Shown piece after piece: positions 1 to 8,371 of a stretch of DNA of 64,000 bases. Positions within the stretch are counted from its first letter, which is position 1. The number at the start of each line of letters is the position of its first letter. The notes below the pieces were generated by a model. The model had not been told where the DNA came from and ran no database searches. It saw only the letters and a list, made by a program, of their open reading frames with translations. This DNA is from DASVRZ01 sp038230215 (GTDB lineage Bacteria > Verrucomicrobiota > Verrucomicrobiia > Chthoniobacterales > DASVRZ01): positions 186,001 to 250,000 of the forward strand of contig JBBRNR010000005.1 of assembly GCA_038230215.1 (NCBI GenBank), read 5' to 3'. Made by a program: the position numbers and the translations under genes.

Positions 1-103
1 TTCCAGCCATGGCAGCATTTACCGGCGGCGCGCCATTCTGCGTTTCGGCACAGCCACCGGTGGCCAAGGCCGCCATCATGACTATATATCTTCTGGGCGA
101 CAT
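1..103 (-). CDS. N-terminal part of a probable lipoprotein (runs off left edge)
   Basis: Only the first 34 codons are in the window. They begin at an ATG one base after the stop of the upstream gene (TGA-G-ATG), so the two are probably co-transcribed. The N-terminus has charged residues (MSPRR), a short hydrophobic stretch and a cysteine at residue 18 in the context ATGGC, followed by a polar region. This is the layout of a type II signal peptide, although the residue at -3 of the lipobox is Thr rather than the usual Leu. Function cannot be told from this fragment. Confidence 0.6.
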   Translation of the reverse strand, partial: MSPRRYIVMMAALATGGCAETQNGAPPVNAAMAG

Positions 104-104
104 C

Positions 105-851
105 TCAGAAATCAAAGCCAACAATTACGCGACTTTCCCAATCTGGCTCGCCTGAGACCTCCGTCAATTGCGCCAGGCAGGCGGCAGTAACGAAGACGCG
201 ACCGAAGCGCACGGAGGCATTGGGACCCGCGAAAACGATGGAGTCCGCGCCATTTTTCCAGTCCGGCAGCGGAATTTCGTGGAAGGCTTCCAACCCGACG
301 GAGAAATGTGGATTCACCTCGTAACTCACGCCCAAAGTTTGGGCAAATTCGCCTTGGCGCTCGTCCAGATTCTCGCCTTCCCATTTCCCCTCAAGCACAA
401 GGTTGTAGGCAACCACGAGCGGCCCGAAGTTCTTTTGCAGCAACAATTTTCCCTCCACATTCGCGACGCCATCGCCGCCCACGACTTCGAGATAGAGAGC
501 CGATCCGAGGTAATCGGCGGTCGGGTTGGTGAGGTTGTAGATCGCCTCGACACCGGAGTGCTCGTAAACCGCCCCATCGGCATCACTGTAACTCCAGTCG
601 GCCAGGTAGATGCCAAGTTGCAGGTGTTCGGTGACGCCGAACTCCATCTCGTGGCGGAATTCAAATGTATCTGTGCCATCGTGTTTCCAAGTGACCCAGT
701 TTTCAATTTCGACCGCGCCTTTTGCCGACGTGGTGGATTCGTAGGTGAAGGCAAATTTGCGTTGCCCTGCCTGGGTTGGTGAAGCGATGAGAAACAATGC
801 TGCCAGGCCGGAGAAAAATTGCGCAGGACGTGGAAGTGAGAAAGTGAACAT
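105..851 (-). CDS. Secreted, probably beta-barrel outer-membrane protein of unknown function
   Basis: A 248-residue protein. The open frame extends further upstream, but the Met at 851 starts a clear signal peptide (hydrophobic core about residues 9-25, likely cleavage after SPTQA), so it is the chosen start. The mature part consists of short alternating strands rich in aromatic and acidic residues, with repeated patterns such as FGVTEHLQLGIYL and SVGLEAFHEIPL, and it ends in Phe (VGFDF), as outer-membrane beta-barrels often do. No catalytic motif is visible. It is directly followed by a putative lipoprotein gene on the same strand. The barrel assignment is inference from composition. Confidence 0.7.
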   Translation of the reverse strand: MFTFSLPRPAQFFSGLAALFLIASPTQAGQRKFAFTYESTTSAKGAVEIENWVTWKHDGTDTFEFRHEMEFGVTEHLQLGIYLADWSYSDADGAVYEHSGVEAIYNLTNPTADYLGSALYLEVVGGDGVANVEGKLLLQKNFGPLVVAYNLVLEGKWEGENLDERQGEFAQTLGVSYEVNPHFSVGLEAFHEIPLPDWKNGADSIVFAGPNASVRFGRVFVTAACLAQLTEVSGEPDWESRVIVGFDF

Positions 852-1088
852 GGATATGGGTTGAGGTTTCAGTAGATGAAGCGCTTGAGACAAGCTATTA
901 TGCGACTGAGTCTTAATAGCATGATTGATGATGTCCAGTAATTTACAAAGCCGCGCCATGTTTTCCCATCTATCCCGCAGCTGCTTTTTCACTGGTTGCA
1001 GTCGTTGAGTAGTGGTTAAATCCTGTGTCCCAAGAATGAAAATTACCCCACTCATTTTTCAAAGACTGGGCGTAGCCGCTTTTGTTTC

Positions 1089-1520
1089 ATGAAGGGCTGG
1101 CCTTTGTTGCGGACGTTTCTTACGTTGCTAGCGCTGCTTTTGGCGGGCTTGCCTTTGCGTTCACTGACCCGACCCAAGCCGAGTTCCATTCCCATGGAAG
1201 TGAAGGTGCCTACGACGGAAAAAATCACTATCGCGCTCACTTTCACCCAGCCGCCCGAGAAATTTTTTCTCAAGTTTTTGGGTCGAGAAATCCTCGCCCA
1301 GAATGACGCAGCCTTCTTCGATGCAAGCACGACCATTGACGCTCATTTTCCGCCAGAAGGGATCGATCTCGTGTTCGATGGAACGTGGCAGGAATATTTT
1401 AAGAAAGTGGGCGTCAGCATACAAGTGACTCGCGCCGATGGCTCTCGGCAGATCCAGACTCTCTGGGGTAAACGCACCATTTTCGAGCTCCTCACGTTTC
1501 CCGGAAAGGCTCAACCTTGA
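1089..1520 (+). CDS. Small secreted protein, first gene of a metal ABC transporter operon
   Basis: A 143-residue protein with an N-terminal hydrophobic stretch (residues 8-23) fitting a signal peptide or membrane anchor. The rest is soluble and not a family I recognise. Its stop overlaps the start of the following ABC ATPase gene (TGATG), so it is translationally coupled to a zinc/manganese-type importer. A role in periplasmic metal handling would fit that position, but no His/Cys cluster supports it and it does not look like a ZnuA-type binding protein. Confidence 0.75.
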   Translation: MKGWPLLRTFLTLLALLLAGLPLRSLTRPKPSSIPMEVKVPTTEKITIALTFTQPPEKFFLKFLGREILAQNDAAFFDASTTIDAHFPPEGIDLVFDGTWQEYFKKVGVSIQVTRADGSRQIQTLWGKRTIFELLTFPGKAQP

Positions 1521-2257
1521 TGTCCAATCACCGTCTCGAAGTCTCGGATCTCACAGTCTCCTACAATCGTGTGCCCGCCGTGCATCACATTGAATTTGAA
1601 ACTTCCTGTGGCCAGTGCGTGGCCTTAATGGGTCCCAATGGCGCGGGCAAAACGACGCTTCTGAAAACGCTAGCCGGCCTGCTCAAACCAGAGACGGGTT
1701 CCATTGTCTTCCACGGACGCGAGGTGAGACGCGCGAACACGGATTTTGCCTATCTGCCCCAGCGCGAAAATATCGACTGGGATTTCCCTCTGACAGTCCG
1801 TGGCCTGGTTGAGATGGGACGTTATCTGCGGGTCGGCTGGGCTCAGCGTTTCCGGCGTGAAGACGACATGGCCGTACAACTTGCCATCGATCAAATGCGG
1901 CTCGGAGATTTGGAAAAACGCCAGATTTCCGCTCTTTCCGGTGGCCAGCAGCAACGGGCGTTTCTAGCGCGCTCGCTAGCGCAAGAGGCGCATGTTTTCC
2001 TGCTTGATGAGCCTTTTACCGGACTCGATGAGCCCGCCCGCGAAAGTCTGTCTGCCACTCTGCGCGATCTGGCGGCCCATGGGAAATTGATCATCGCCTC
2101 TCACCACGATCTCGGCACGGTCGAGGCACTTTTTTCCGAGGTGCTGCTCTTGAATGGCGAGCTCATCGCCAGCGGGAATACGCGCGCCGTGTTCACAAAG
2201 GTGAACATCGACCGTACCTACGGCACACTCGCATTTTCCGGGAGGAAACACGCGTGA
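1520..2257 (+). CDS. Metal-type ABC transporter ATP-binding protein (ZnuC/MntB-like)
   Basis: A 245-residue ATPase that would power uptake of a divalent metal such as zinc or manganese. Walker A is GPNGAGKTTLLK near residue 40, the signature is LSGGQQQR, and Walker B is VFLLDEPF followed by TGLDEPA; the switch His is in ASHHD. A TTG codon lies just before the ATG at 1520, but the ATG overlaps the preceding stop and is the natural start. The family call rests on the partner gene, an ABC-3 type permease. The substrate cannot be fixed from sequence, and no substrate-binding protein gene is next to it in this window. Confidence 0.9.
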   Translation: MSNHRLEVSDLTVSYNRVPAVHHIEFETSCGQCVALMGPNGAGKTTLLKTLAGLLKPETGSIVFHGREVRRANTDFAYLPQRENIDWDFPLTVRGLVEMGRYLRVGWAQRFRREDDMAVQLAIDQMRLGDLEKRQISALSGGQQQRAFLARSLAQEAHVFLLDEPFTGLDEPARESLSATLRDLAAHGKLIIASHHDLGTVEALFSEVLLLNGELIASGNTRAVFTKVNIDRTYGTLAFSGRKHA

Positions 2258-3201
2258 ACCACTGGCTCGAACCGTTTCAGCACGGCTTCATGCTTCGCGC
2301 CCTTTATGGCTGCGCGATCATCGGATTTCTCAATGGTTTTCTGGGTGCGTTCATCGTGCTGCGGCGGCTCGCGCTGATGGCAGACGCTCTTTCGCACTCG
2401 CTTCTTCCTGGTCTTGCGATCGGCGTCCTGCTCTTCGGCGTCGCCCCGCTGGGATTGTTTTTCGGCGCTCTGGCGGCGGCACTTTTTGTGACTGTTGGTT
2501 CGCAGCTTATCTCGCGCAATTCCCGGATCAAAGAGGACACTTCGCTCGGCATTTTATACACGGTGGCGTTCTCCATCGGCGTGATTTTGCTGAACAAAGT
2601 CCACTCGCCGATCTCGCTGCATCACTACTTATTCGGCAACATTCTCGGGCTTTCCGACAGCGATCTCTGGATGAACTACGGCATCGCTCTGCTGGTGATT
2701 CCCACTGTGGTGGCTTTACAGCGGCCACTGCTGCTTTGCCTCTTCGATCCGACCGTCGCCAAGTCGCAGGGCATTCGTGTGGAAACGCTGAATTATCTGC
2801 TCATGGCGATGCTGGTACTGACCATGATCTCCACTCTCCAGGCGGTGGGCGTGGTGCTGGCCCTAGGCCTATTGGTCGCTCCAGCAGCGACAATTTATCT
2901 GCTGAGCGATTCCGTGAACAAGATGTTCTGGGGCGGCGGCTTTCTTGGCGGCATTGGTTCCTGTCTCGGGCTGCTGCTCTCCTACTGGTTCGATTTGGAA
3001 ACGGGCCCGTGCATTGTCCTATTTCTCGGCACGATCTTCCTGTTGGCCTACTTCTTTGGACCGCGTTACGGCATCATTTCGAAGTTCCTGCGCCGCAGGC
3101 ATTTCCACCATGAGTCGCTGGAGCGATGGGAGGAGTCACAGGATCATTCTGAAAATGTCGGCGCTTCTATCCTAGACTCAGAAGTCAGCCCAAAGAAGTA
3201 G
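2254..3201 (+). CDS. Metal-type ABC transporter permease (ABC-3 family, ZnuB/MntC-like)
   Basis: A 315-residue inner-membrane protein with about eight hydrophobic segments and ABC-3 family patterns such as ADALSHSLLPGLAIG near residue 45 and LLVAPAATIYLL near residue 210. It starts with GTG at 2254, overlapping the stop of the ATPase gene (GTGA), so the two subunits are coupled. The C-terminal 40 residues after the last membrane segment are charged and histidine-rich (RRRHFHHESLERWEES), possibly a cytoplasmic metal-sensing tail. Zinc or manganese is the likely cargo. Confidence 0.9.
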   Translation: MNHWLEPFQHGFMLRALYGCAIIGFLNGFLGAFIVLRRLALMADALSHSLLPGLAIGVLLFGVAPLGLFFGALAAALFVTVGSQLISRNSRIKEDTSLGILYTVAFSIGVILLNKVHSPISLHHYLFGNILGLSDSDLWMNYGIALLVIPTVVALQRPLLLCLFDPTVAKSQGIRVETLNYLLMAMLVLTMISTLQAVGVVLALGLLVAPAATIYLLSDSVNKMFWGGGFLGGIGSCLGLLLSYWFDLETGPCIVLFLGTIFLLAYFFGPRYGIISKFLRRRHFHHESLERWEESQDHSENVGASILDSEVSPKK

Positions 3202-3354
3202 TGCACTTAATTTTACGCCTTGGACAAATTGCAACAAAATCTGCTCTATTTCTACGCCTAGAAAACTTTCTGAAGCCACAAACATTCAGATTTTTCAGAA
3301 GGGTTAGCCGTGGCAGAGAAAGATCATTGTAGAATTTCTTGCAGAAAACTCTTC

Positions 3355-3370
3355 TGGCACGCACTTTGCT
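3355..3370 (+). promoter_or_regulatory. Sigma-54 promoter of glnB
   Basis: The sequence TGGCACGCACTTTGCT fits the sigma-54 consensus TGGCACG-N4-TTGCW, with GG and GC elements correctly spaced. It lies about 95 bases upstream of the glnB ATG, which is reasonable for a nitrogen-regulated PII gene. I did not find a clear palindromic enhancer site for an NtrC-type activator in the short region upstream. Confidence 0.8.
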
Positions 3371-3422
3371 ATTGGCCAACTGTGCCGCAGGTTGTAAAAA
3401 TCTGGGCAATTAGTAAAACTCT

Positions 3423-3446
3423 GGATGCCAATGAACTGTGGCATCC
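3423..3446 (+). promoter_or_regulatory. Stem-loop in the glnB leader
   Basis: GGATGCCA and TGGCATCC form a perfect 8-bp inverted repeat around an 8-base loop. It lies between the sigma-54 promoter and the glnB start, ending 18 bases before the ATG, so it should be part of the mRNA leader. A translational or stability role is possible; it has no U-tract and is not a terminator. Confidence 0.45.
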
Positions 3447-3464
3447 GTCCAATCACAACCAAAC

Positions 3465-3803
3465 ATGAAAAAAATTGAAGCTATTATCAAACCCTTCAAA
3501 CTTGAAGAAGTAAAAGACGCCCTCGCCGACCTCGGTATCGAAGGTATGACCGTCAGCGAAGTCAAAGGATTTGGCCGCCAAAAAGGTCATACCGAGATCT
3601 ATCGCGGCAGTGAATACACCGTCGATTTTCTCCCCAAGATTAAAATTGAAGTCGTTCTGACCGACGCGCTGGTGGACAACGCCACCGCCGCCATTGTCAA
3701 AGCCGCCAAGACGGGCAAAATCGGCGACGGAAAAGTTTTCGTCTCTTCCGTTGAGGAAGCCATTCGCATTCGCACAGACGAAACAGGCGACCAGGCCGTT
3801 TAA
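3465..3803 (+). CDS. glnB: Nitrogen regulatory protein PII
   Basis: A 112-residue PII signal protein, a trimer that binds ATP/ADP and 2-oxoglutarate and relays nitrogen status to targets such as glutamine synthetase adenylylation or AmtB. It begins MKKIEAIIKPF, has the T-loop with the modifiable Tyr in GHTEIYRGSEY, and the B-loop TGKIGDGKVFV. The frame is open for nine more codons upstream, but the Met at 3465 matches the family start. No amtB follows, and a terminator closes the unit, so it is monocistronic. The sigma-54 promoter upstream points to nitrogen control. Confidence 0.97.
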   Translation: MKKIEAIIKPFKLEEVKDALADLGIEGMTVSEVKGFGRQKGHTEIYRGSEYTVDFLPKIKIEVVLTDALVDNATAAIVKAAKTGKIGDGKVFVSSVEEAIRIRTDETGDQAV

Positions 3804-3805
3804 TT

Positions 3806-3828
3806 TTCGTCTCGTTCGCAGAGACGAA
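3806..3828 (+). promoter_or_regulatory. Short hairpin after glnB stop
   Basis: TTCGTCTC and GAGACGAA pair around a 7-base loop just after the glnB stop codon. It precedes the stronger terminator hairpin and may stabilise the transcript end. Confidence 0.4.
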
Positions 3829-3838
3829 TTTCAAATCT

Positions 3839-3877
3839 AAAGCCGGCGGGGAACCAACTTTCTCTGCCGGCTTTTTT
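3839..3877. terminator. Rho-independent, probably bidirectional terminator
   Basis: AAAGCCGGC and GCCGGCTTT form a 9-bp stem with an 18-base loop, followed by a run of T on the + strand. It sits between convergent glnB and the flippase-like gene and overlaps the latter's stop codon. The stem is symmetric, so it can serve both strands. Confidence 0.8.
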
Positions 3878-4871
3878 ATGTCTCGGAAACCGCATCTTTA
3901 ACGGCTTCCATTTCAGCTAGTTGAGCCTTGTCCATTCTCTGGGAAAAAAGGTAAACGACCGCTCCGATCACACCGTAAAACGTGAAAATCAGAAAGCCCA
4001 GCAGCGACACTAGCGTGGCTACCTCCGCAGGTGTGCCGCATAGATCGCCCAGCAAACGTTCGAAAAGTCCCTCGCGAATACCCAGGCCGGCGACACTAAT
4101 CGGTAGCGAAGTGATGATGGTGACGGTCGGCATCAATGAAAAAATCTGCCCCAGAGTTGCCCCCGCATCCACCGCGCGCGAGGCACAGTAAAAACCACCA
4201 TAATAGGAAAACAACACCGGCATCGAGAGGAATAAAGCCCAACAGAACTGGCCCCGGTCCTTGGTGAATAGATTCCAGGCTTTCGCGAGCCCGGCCAGTT
4301 GGTGATGACCCGGCAGCCATTTGGGAATTTGCGAATAGCCGCTAAAAAAGAATGCAAGTCCTATGACCACGGCCATTCCTCCGCAAAAAATCAGCGTACT
4401 CAAGAGTAGCCCCGAGGTAGCCGGAGTCTGGGTAAGCCATTGATAATTCAGCACCGTCCCCAGGGTCGCGGCCAGAATTAGGGGAATCAATCCTATCAGG
4501 CGGTCGGCGACCAACGTTAGAAAAGCTCCCTGGCGATGCTGCGGAAAATCGCGCCACAAATAATAGAGCCGGGCCACATCGCCGCCCGTGGTGCCCGGCA
4601 GAAATATATTGAAGAAAAGCCCGACGAAGAACCAGCGTGTCACCATTCCCAGACTGGCCCGAATTCCCTGCGCATGGAGGAAAATCCGCCAGCGGAGAAT
4701 GCCCGCGATCTCTCCCACTAACCCCAAGCCGAGCCCGAGCAACAGCCACGACCAGCGGGCATTTCGCAACGCGTGAAGCATCATTTCACGCTTCCCTGCG
4801 TCGCGAAACAGCCAGACGAGCACTCCCACGGTGAGCGCTATCTGGAACAACTGCCAAAATCTCTTTTTCAT
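3876..4871 (-). CDS. Membrane protein of the lysylphosphatidylglycerol synthase TM/flippase (YbhN, UPF0104) family
   Basis: A 331-residue polytopic membrane protein with around eight hydrophobic segments. Family features include FFNIFLPGTTGGDVARLYYL and a C-terminal SVAGLGIREGLF segment, typical of the MprF flippase domain and the related archaeal and bacterial UPF0104 proteins. The ATG at 4871 overlaps the stop of the kinase-like gene (ATGA), indicating translational coupling. The charged soluble catalytic half of MprF is absent. A role in moving a lipid-linked compound across the inner membrane, together with the kinase-like partner, is inference. Confidence 0.85.
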   Translation of the reverse strand: MKKRFWQLFQIALTVGVLVWLFRDAGKREMMLHALRNARWSWLLLGLGLGLVGEIAGILRWRIFLHAQGIRASLGMVTRWFFVGLFFNIFLPGTTGGDVARLYYLWRDFPQHRQGAFLTLVADRLIGLIPLILAATLGTVLNYQWLTQTPATSGLLLSTLIFCGGMAVVIGLAFFFSGYSQIPKWLPGHHQLAGLAKAWNLFTKDRGQFCWALFLSMPVLFSYYGGFYCASRAVDAGATLGQIFSLMPTVTIITSLPISVAGLGIREGLFERLLGDLCGTPAEVATLVSLLGFLIFTFYGVIGAVVYLFSQRMDKAQLAEMEAVKDAVSET

Positions 4872-5659
4872 AGGCATTCCCGCAGCCAGCTGATCCGGCG
4901 GCGCAGTTGTTTCCGATCCAAATAACTCGTCCGCACAGCCCACCAGATCGCGCCCAGGCCGGTCGGCAGGCACAGGCAATTTTTCAATTCCGCCAGCACG
5001 TCAGGTTCATGGTAAGCCTCCAGAAACGCCGGGCTGAGTGAGTGCCACTGCTCCTCGCTGGCCCGGCCTACCAAGTCCAGCAGGAGCACTAGCAGATCAT
5101 CCGCGTGCCGCTCCCTGGCACCGAGGTCAGTACGGTGAATCGTCTCAAAATCCACCCAGTTCACCGACTGTGAGACGTTATCGTAGAGCACATTTCCGAG
5201 ATGCGCATCGCCGTGGGAAAACAACTCGCCTGTCGCCGGATTTAGCGTCCGATGCATCTGGTAAAAAGCCTTTCCGACAGACTGCATCACCTCGGGAGTA
5301 AGATTGTTATCTTTCAGCAAATGCACCAGATCCGACCCAGGCAAAACCTCGCTGTAAACCGCATTCGTATGCAGCGCGCCGACGCGGCGGTTCTCGCCAT
5401 TGAGCAGGAGGAAGATGCGTGTCTCGTTCCGCTGCCACTCGGCGTTGGTCGCAAAAACTTCCACTGGATTTCCAGCAAGCCAGAAAAATCCATTCGCCAC
5501 CGGCACCAGCCAGCGACTAAACCAAGTGCGGCGTTTCACCCAGACCGGGACGCCTGCGTTCGTTTCGCGCGAGAGGGTGTTGATCCGAATTTGGTCAATG
5601 CGGCTGCCCGTTCTCGCGATCCAGCCCGGTGCTTCTGAAATGGTCTGCATGCCGTCCAT
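4868..5659 (-). CDS. Small-molecule or lipopolysaccharide kinase-like protein (Kdo/WaaP or APH fold)
   Basis: A 263-residue protein with a protein-kinase-like fold. The catalytic loop is SHGDAHLGNVLYD and the metal-binding Asp is in NWVDFETIH, the pattern of WaaP/InaA-type Kdo and heptose kinases and aminoglycoside phosphotransferases. The N-terminal half has a probable ATP-binding lysine region but no clear glycine loop. The frame is open far upstream, but that part overlaps divergent hisD; the Met at 5659 (or 5650) is preferred. It is coupled to the flippase-like gene downstream, suggesting a shared role in envelope lipid or LPS modification. Confidence 0.75.
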   Translation of the reverse strand: MDGMQTISEAPGWIARTGSRIDQIRINTLSRETNAGVPVWVKRRTWFSRWLVPVANGFFWLAGNPVEVFATNAEWQRNETRIFLLLNGENRRVGALHTNAVYSEVLPGSDLVHLLKDNNLTPEVMQSVGKAFYQMHRTLNPATGELFSHGDAHLGNVLYDNVSQSVNWVDFETIHRTDLGARERHADDLLVLLLDLVGRASEEQWHSLSPAFLEAYHEPDVLAELKNCLCLPTGLGAIWWAVRTSYLDRKQLRRRISWLRECL

Positions 5660-5753
5660 TGATGCCACTGCGGCCGAGTCGTGTCCAACCGGAGTTGTGG
5701 GCAAGTGGACGATTGACCCCACTCTCCGCCCGCATACACTGTTCGTCCGCACC

Positions 5754-7043
5754 ATGAAAATCCTGCGCCACACTGATCCAGATTTTGCCGCGGAAACGGC
5801 AAGGCTGAACCGCTTTGCCGAGCCGTCCCCGGTGGTGCGCCAGACGGTCTCGGAAATCGTGGCGAATGTGGCCAAAAATGGGGACGCCGCGCTGCTGGAA
5901 TACACCACGAAATTTGGCGGGCCCACATTGCGAACGGATGAAATCCAGGTGAGTTCCAAAGAAATGACCGACGCCACAGTGCATGCTGAGACGCGGAAAA
6001 CTCTGGAGCTTTGCCACGCGAACATCGCCGCATTCGCCTCCAACTCGCTTCGAAAAAACTGGTCCATGCACAACGACCAGGGCGTACTTGTGGGCGAGCG
6101 CTTCGATCCGTTTCAACGTGTGGGCATTTACGTTCCCGGCGGCACAGCACCCTTGGTTTCGACGGCGCTGATGACTGTTACCCTGGCCGCTGTCGCCGGT
6201 GTTCCGGAAATAGTTGTCACCACGCCAGCTGGGCCCGATGGCACGATCAACCCTGCGTTGCTGGTGGCACTGCGCATGGCGGGCGCGACGGAAATTTATC
6301 GCGTCGGCGGAGCCCAGGCCATTGCAGCGCTGGCCTTCGGAACCGAAACCATCCGGCCTGTGTTGAAGATTTTTGGACCGGGAAATTCATACGTCATCGA
6401 GGCCAAGCGACAGGTTTTTGGCAAGGTCTCCATCGATCAACTGCCCGGCCCGAGTGAGATTCTCGTTCTCGCCGACGACTCTGCAAATCCTGCCTGGATC
6501 GCGGCCGATTTGCTCGCTCAAGCGGAACATGGACGCGACAGCGTGATTGGATTTTTGACCGACTCCGAGCCGCTTCTGGTCGCCGTCCAGTACGAGATCG
6601 AGAGGCAGGCCGCCACACTTACACGCCAGCAATATCTCCTCGAAGTGTTGGAGAAAAATGCCTTTCTCATCCTCTGCGCTAATCTCGACCAAGGCGTGAA
6701 GTTAGCCAACGATTTCGCGAGCGAACATCTCAGTATCGTTACCCGTAATGCCGACGCTTTAGCACGGAAAATTCAGTCGGCGGGCGCGATATTTATCGGA
6801 CCGTGGTCCCCCGTAGCTGGCGGCGATTATCTGGCAGGGCCGAGTCACACGCTGCCCACCGGCGGCGCGGGAAAATCTTTCTCTGGTCTAACAGTCGATC
6901 AATTTCAGCGACGAACCAGCGTTGTGGAATTTCATCAGTATTCTCTGTGCGTTTCGGCTCCGATCATTGCCGCAGCCGCCGCTCTTGAGGGGCTCGACGC
7001 CCACGCCAGCTCTGCCACCATTCGACTTCCAATCCCATCATAA
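5754..7043 (+). CDS. hisD: Histidinol dehydrogenase
   Basis: A 429-residue enzyme that oxidises L-histidinol to L-histidine in two NAD-dependent steps, the end of histidine biosynthesis. Visible family features are the NAD-binding region GGAQAIAALAFGTETI, the IFGPGNSYVIEAKRQV stretch, the DFASEHLSI segment with the catalytic Glu-His pair, and LAGPSHTLPTGG with a zinc ligand. Length is normal. The frame continues upstream, but MKILRHTD at 5754 is the family-like start and lies in the divergent promoter region with the kinase-like gene. gltX follows after 5 bases, so the two are likely co-transcribed. Confidence 0.96.
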   Translation: MKILRHTDPDFAAETARLNRFAEPSPVVRQTVSEIVANVAKNGDAALLEYTTKFGGPTLRTDEIQVSSKEMTDATVHAETRKTLELCHANIAAFASNSLRKNWSMHNDQGVLVGERFDPFQRVGIYVPGGTAPLVSTALMTVTLAAVAGVPEIVVTTPAGPDGTINPALLVALRMAGATEIYRVGGAQAIAALAFGTETIRPVLKIFGPGNSYVIEAKRQVFGKVSIDQLPGPSEILVLADDSANPAWIAADLLAQAEHGRDSVIGFLTDSEPLLVAVQYEIERQAATLTRQQYLLEVLEKNAFLILCANLDQGVKLANDFASEHLSIVTRNADALARKIQSAGAIFIGPWSPVAGGDYLAGPSHTLPTGGAGKSFSGLTVDQFQRRTSVVEFHQYSLCVSAPIIAAAAALEGLDAHASSATIRLPIPS

Positions 7044-7048
7044 ATTTT

Positions 7049-8368
7049 ATGTCCACTCGCGTTCGTTTTGCCCCCTCGCCCACCGGTTTTCTCCATGTCG
7101 GAGGCGCACGGACGGCTCTTTTTAACTGGCTTTTTGCGCGCCACACTGGTGGTAAACTAGTCCTCCGAATCGAGGACACCGACAAGGCCCGCAACACGCC
7201 CGAGGCTGTCCAGGCAATCTACGACGGCATGACTTGGCTTGGACTTGATTGGGATGAAGGTCCGCTCAAGGGCGGAGAGCACGGGCCGTATTTTCAGAGT
7301 GAACGCGACGCCATTTACCAGAAGTATTTCGACCAACTCGTCGCCGCCGGTCGCATTTACGAGGATCACGGCACGATGCGTTTCAAGACACACCGAGGCA
7401 ACACTACGGTCGAGGACGTAATCTGCGGCAAGGTGGTTTTCGACATGTCGAACCCGGTCACGAATCCCGATATGACGATTCGTCGTCCCGACGGCGGCTG
7501 GATTTTTCATTTCGTCAATGTGGTCGATGACATCGAGATGAAAATCACCCATGTGATTCGCGGTGAGGATCATCTTTCCAACACACCGAAGCACGTCCAA
7601 ATCTACGAGGCGCTCGGAGTCAAGCCCCCGCTTTTCGGCCACATCCCGCTTATTCTAAACAAGGATGGTTCGAAAATGAGCAAGCGCGACCAGGGCGCCA
7701 GCGTGCAGAGCTACATAGACGGCGGTTACGCGCCCGAAGCCGTGGTGAACTACCTGTGTCTGCTGGGTTGGTCGCCCAAGGACAACCGTGAAAAGGTCGA
7801 TCTTAGCGAGATCATTCCGCTGTTCGAACTGGAGAATGTAAACCGCCGCAATGCGCATTTCGACCTCGATAAATGCTTCTGGCTGAATGGCCAATACATC
7901 GCTCAAATGTCCATCGAGCGATTCCGCGATCTGAGTCTGCCTTTCATTCAAAAGGCCGGAATCCAGATCGATGACCATGCGAAATTGCTGGACGTCCTCT
8001 CCATCGTGAAGGAGAAAATCAAGCACTTCGGCGATGTGCCGGACTGGATTTCCTACTTCTTCACCGATGCCTATCCGTACGACGAGGCGAGCGTGGAGAA
8101 GACGTTGAGAAAGTCTGGCGCGCTGGATCATTTACAGGCGTTGCACGATGCCTACGTCAATGTTAGCCATTGGGACACCGCTACTTTGGAGACGGTGCTA
8201 AAGGAGACGGCGACCCAGCGCAGAGTGAAATCCGGCGAGCTGATACATCCCGCTCGCGTCGCCTCTACCGGACGCTCCGTTGGGCCGAGCCTCTATCATT
8301 TGCTGGAGGTATTAGGGAAAGAGAAAGTTCTAACTCGATTCAAAAATACCGTCTTAAACTTTAGCTAG
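7049..8368 (+). CDS. gltX: Glutamyl-tRNA synthetase
   Basis: A 439-residue class I aminoacyl-tRNA synthetase that charges tRNA-Glu in the cytoplasm. The HIGH-type motif is in PSPTGFLHVGGART (residues 9-22) and the KMSKS loop is KMSKR (about residues 209-213). The C-terminal anticodon-binding region is a little shorter than in enzymes of 465-480 residues, but the frame is uninterrupted. It lies between hisD and aroE on the same strand with gaps of 5 and 3 bases. Whether it is discriminating or also charges tRNA-Gln cannot be read from the sequence. Confidence 0.96.
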   Translation: MSTRVRFAPSPTGFLHVGGARTALFNWLFARHTGGKLVLRIEDTDKARNTPEAVQAIYDGMTWLGLDWDEGPLKGGEHGPYFQSERDAIYQKYFDQLVAAGRIYEDHGTMRFKTHRGNTTVEDVICGKVVFDMSNPVTNPDMTIRRPDGGWIFHFVNVVDDIEMKITHVIRGEDHLSNTPKHVQIYEALGVKPPLFGHIPLILNKDGSKMSKRDQGASVQSYIDGGYAPEAVVNYLCLLGWSPKDNREKVDLSEIIPLFELENVNRRNAHFDLDKCFWLNGQYIAQMSIERFRDLSLPFIQKAGIQIDDHAKLLDVLSIVKEKIKHFGDVPDWISYFFTDAYPYDEASVEKTLRKSGALDHLQALHDAYVNVSHWDTATLETVLKETATQRRVKSGELIHPARVASTGRSVGPSLYHLLEVLGKEKVLTRFKNTVLNFS

Positions 8369-8371
8369 CTC

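Noticed and set aside
852..1055. Leader-side extension of the beta-barrel gene with hydrophobic residues every seven codons (possible fourth 21-bp array)
   Set aside because: Leucine or similar residues do recur every seven codons on the minus strand, but at nucleotide level the units share too little to claim a repeat by eye.
3201..3354. 21-bp phasing upstream of glnB
   Set aside because: Tested by eye in 21-base steps; no shared unit.
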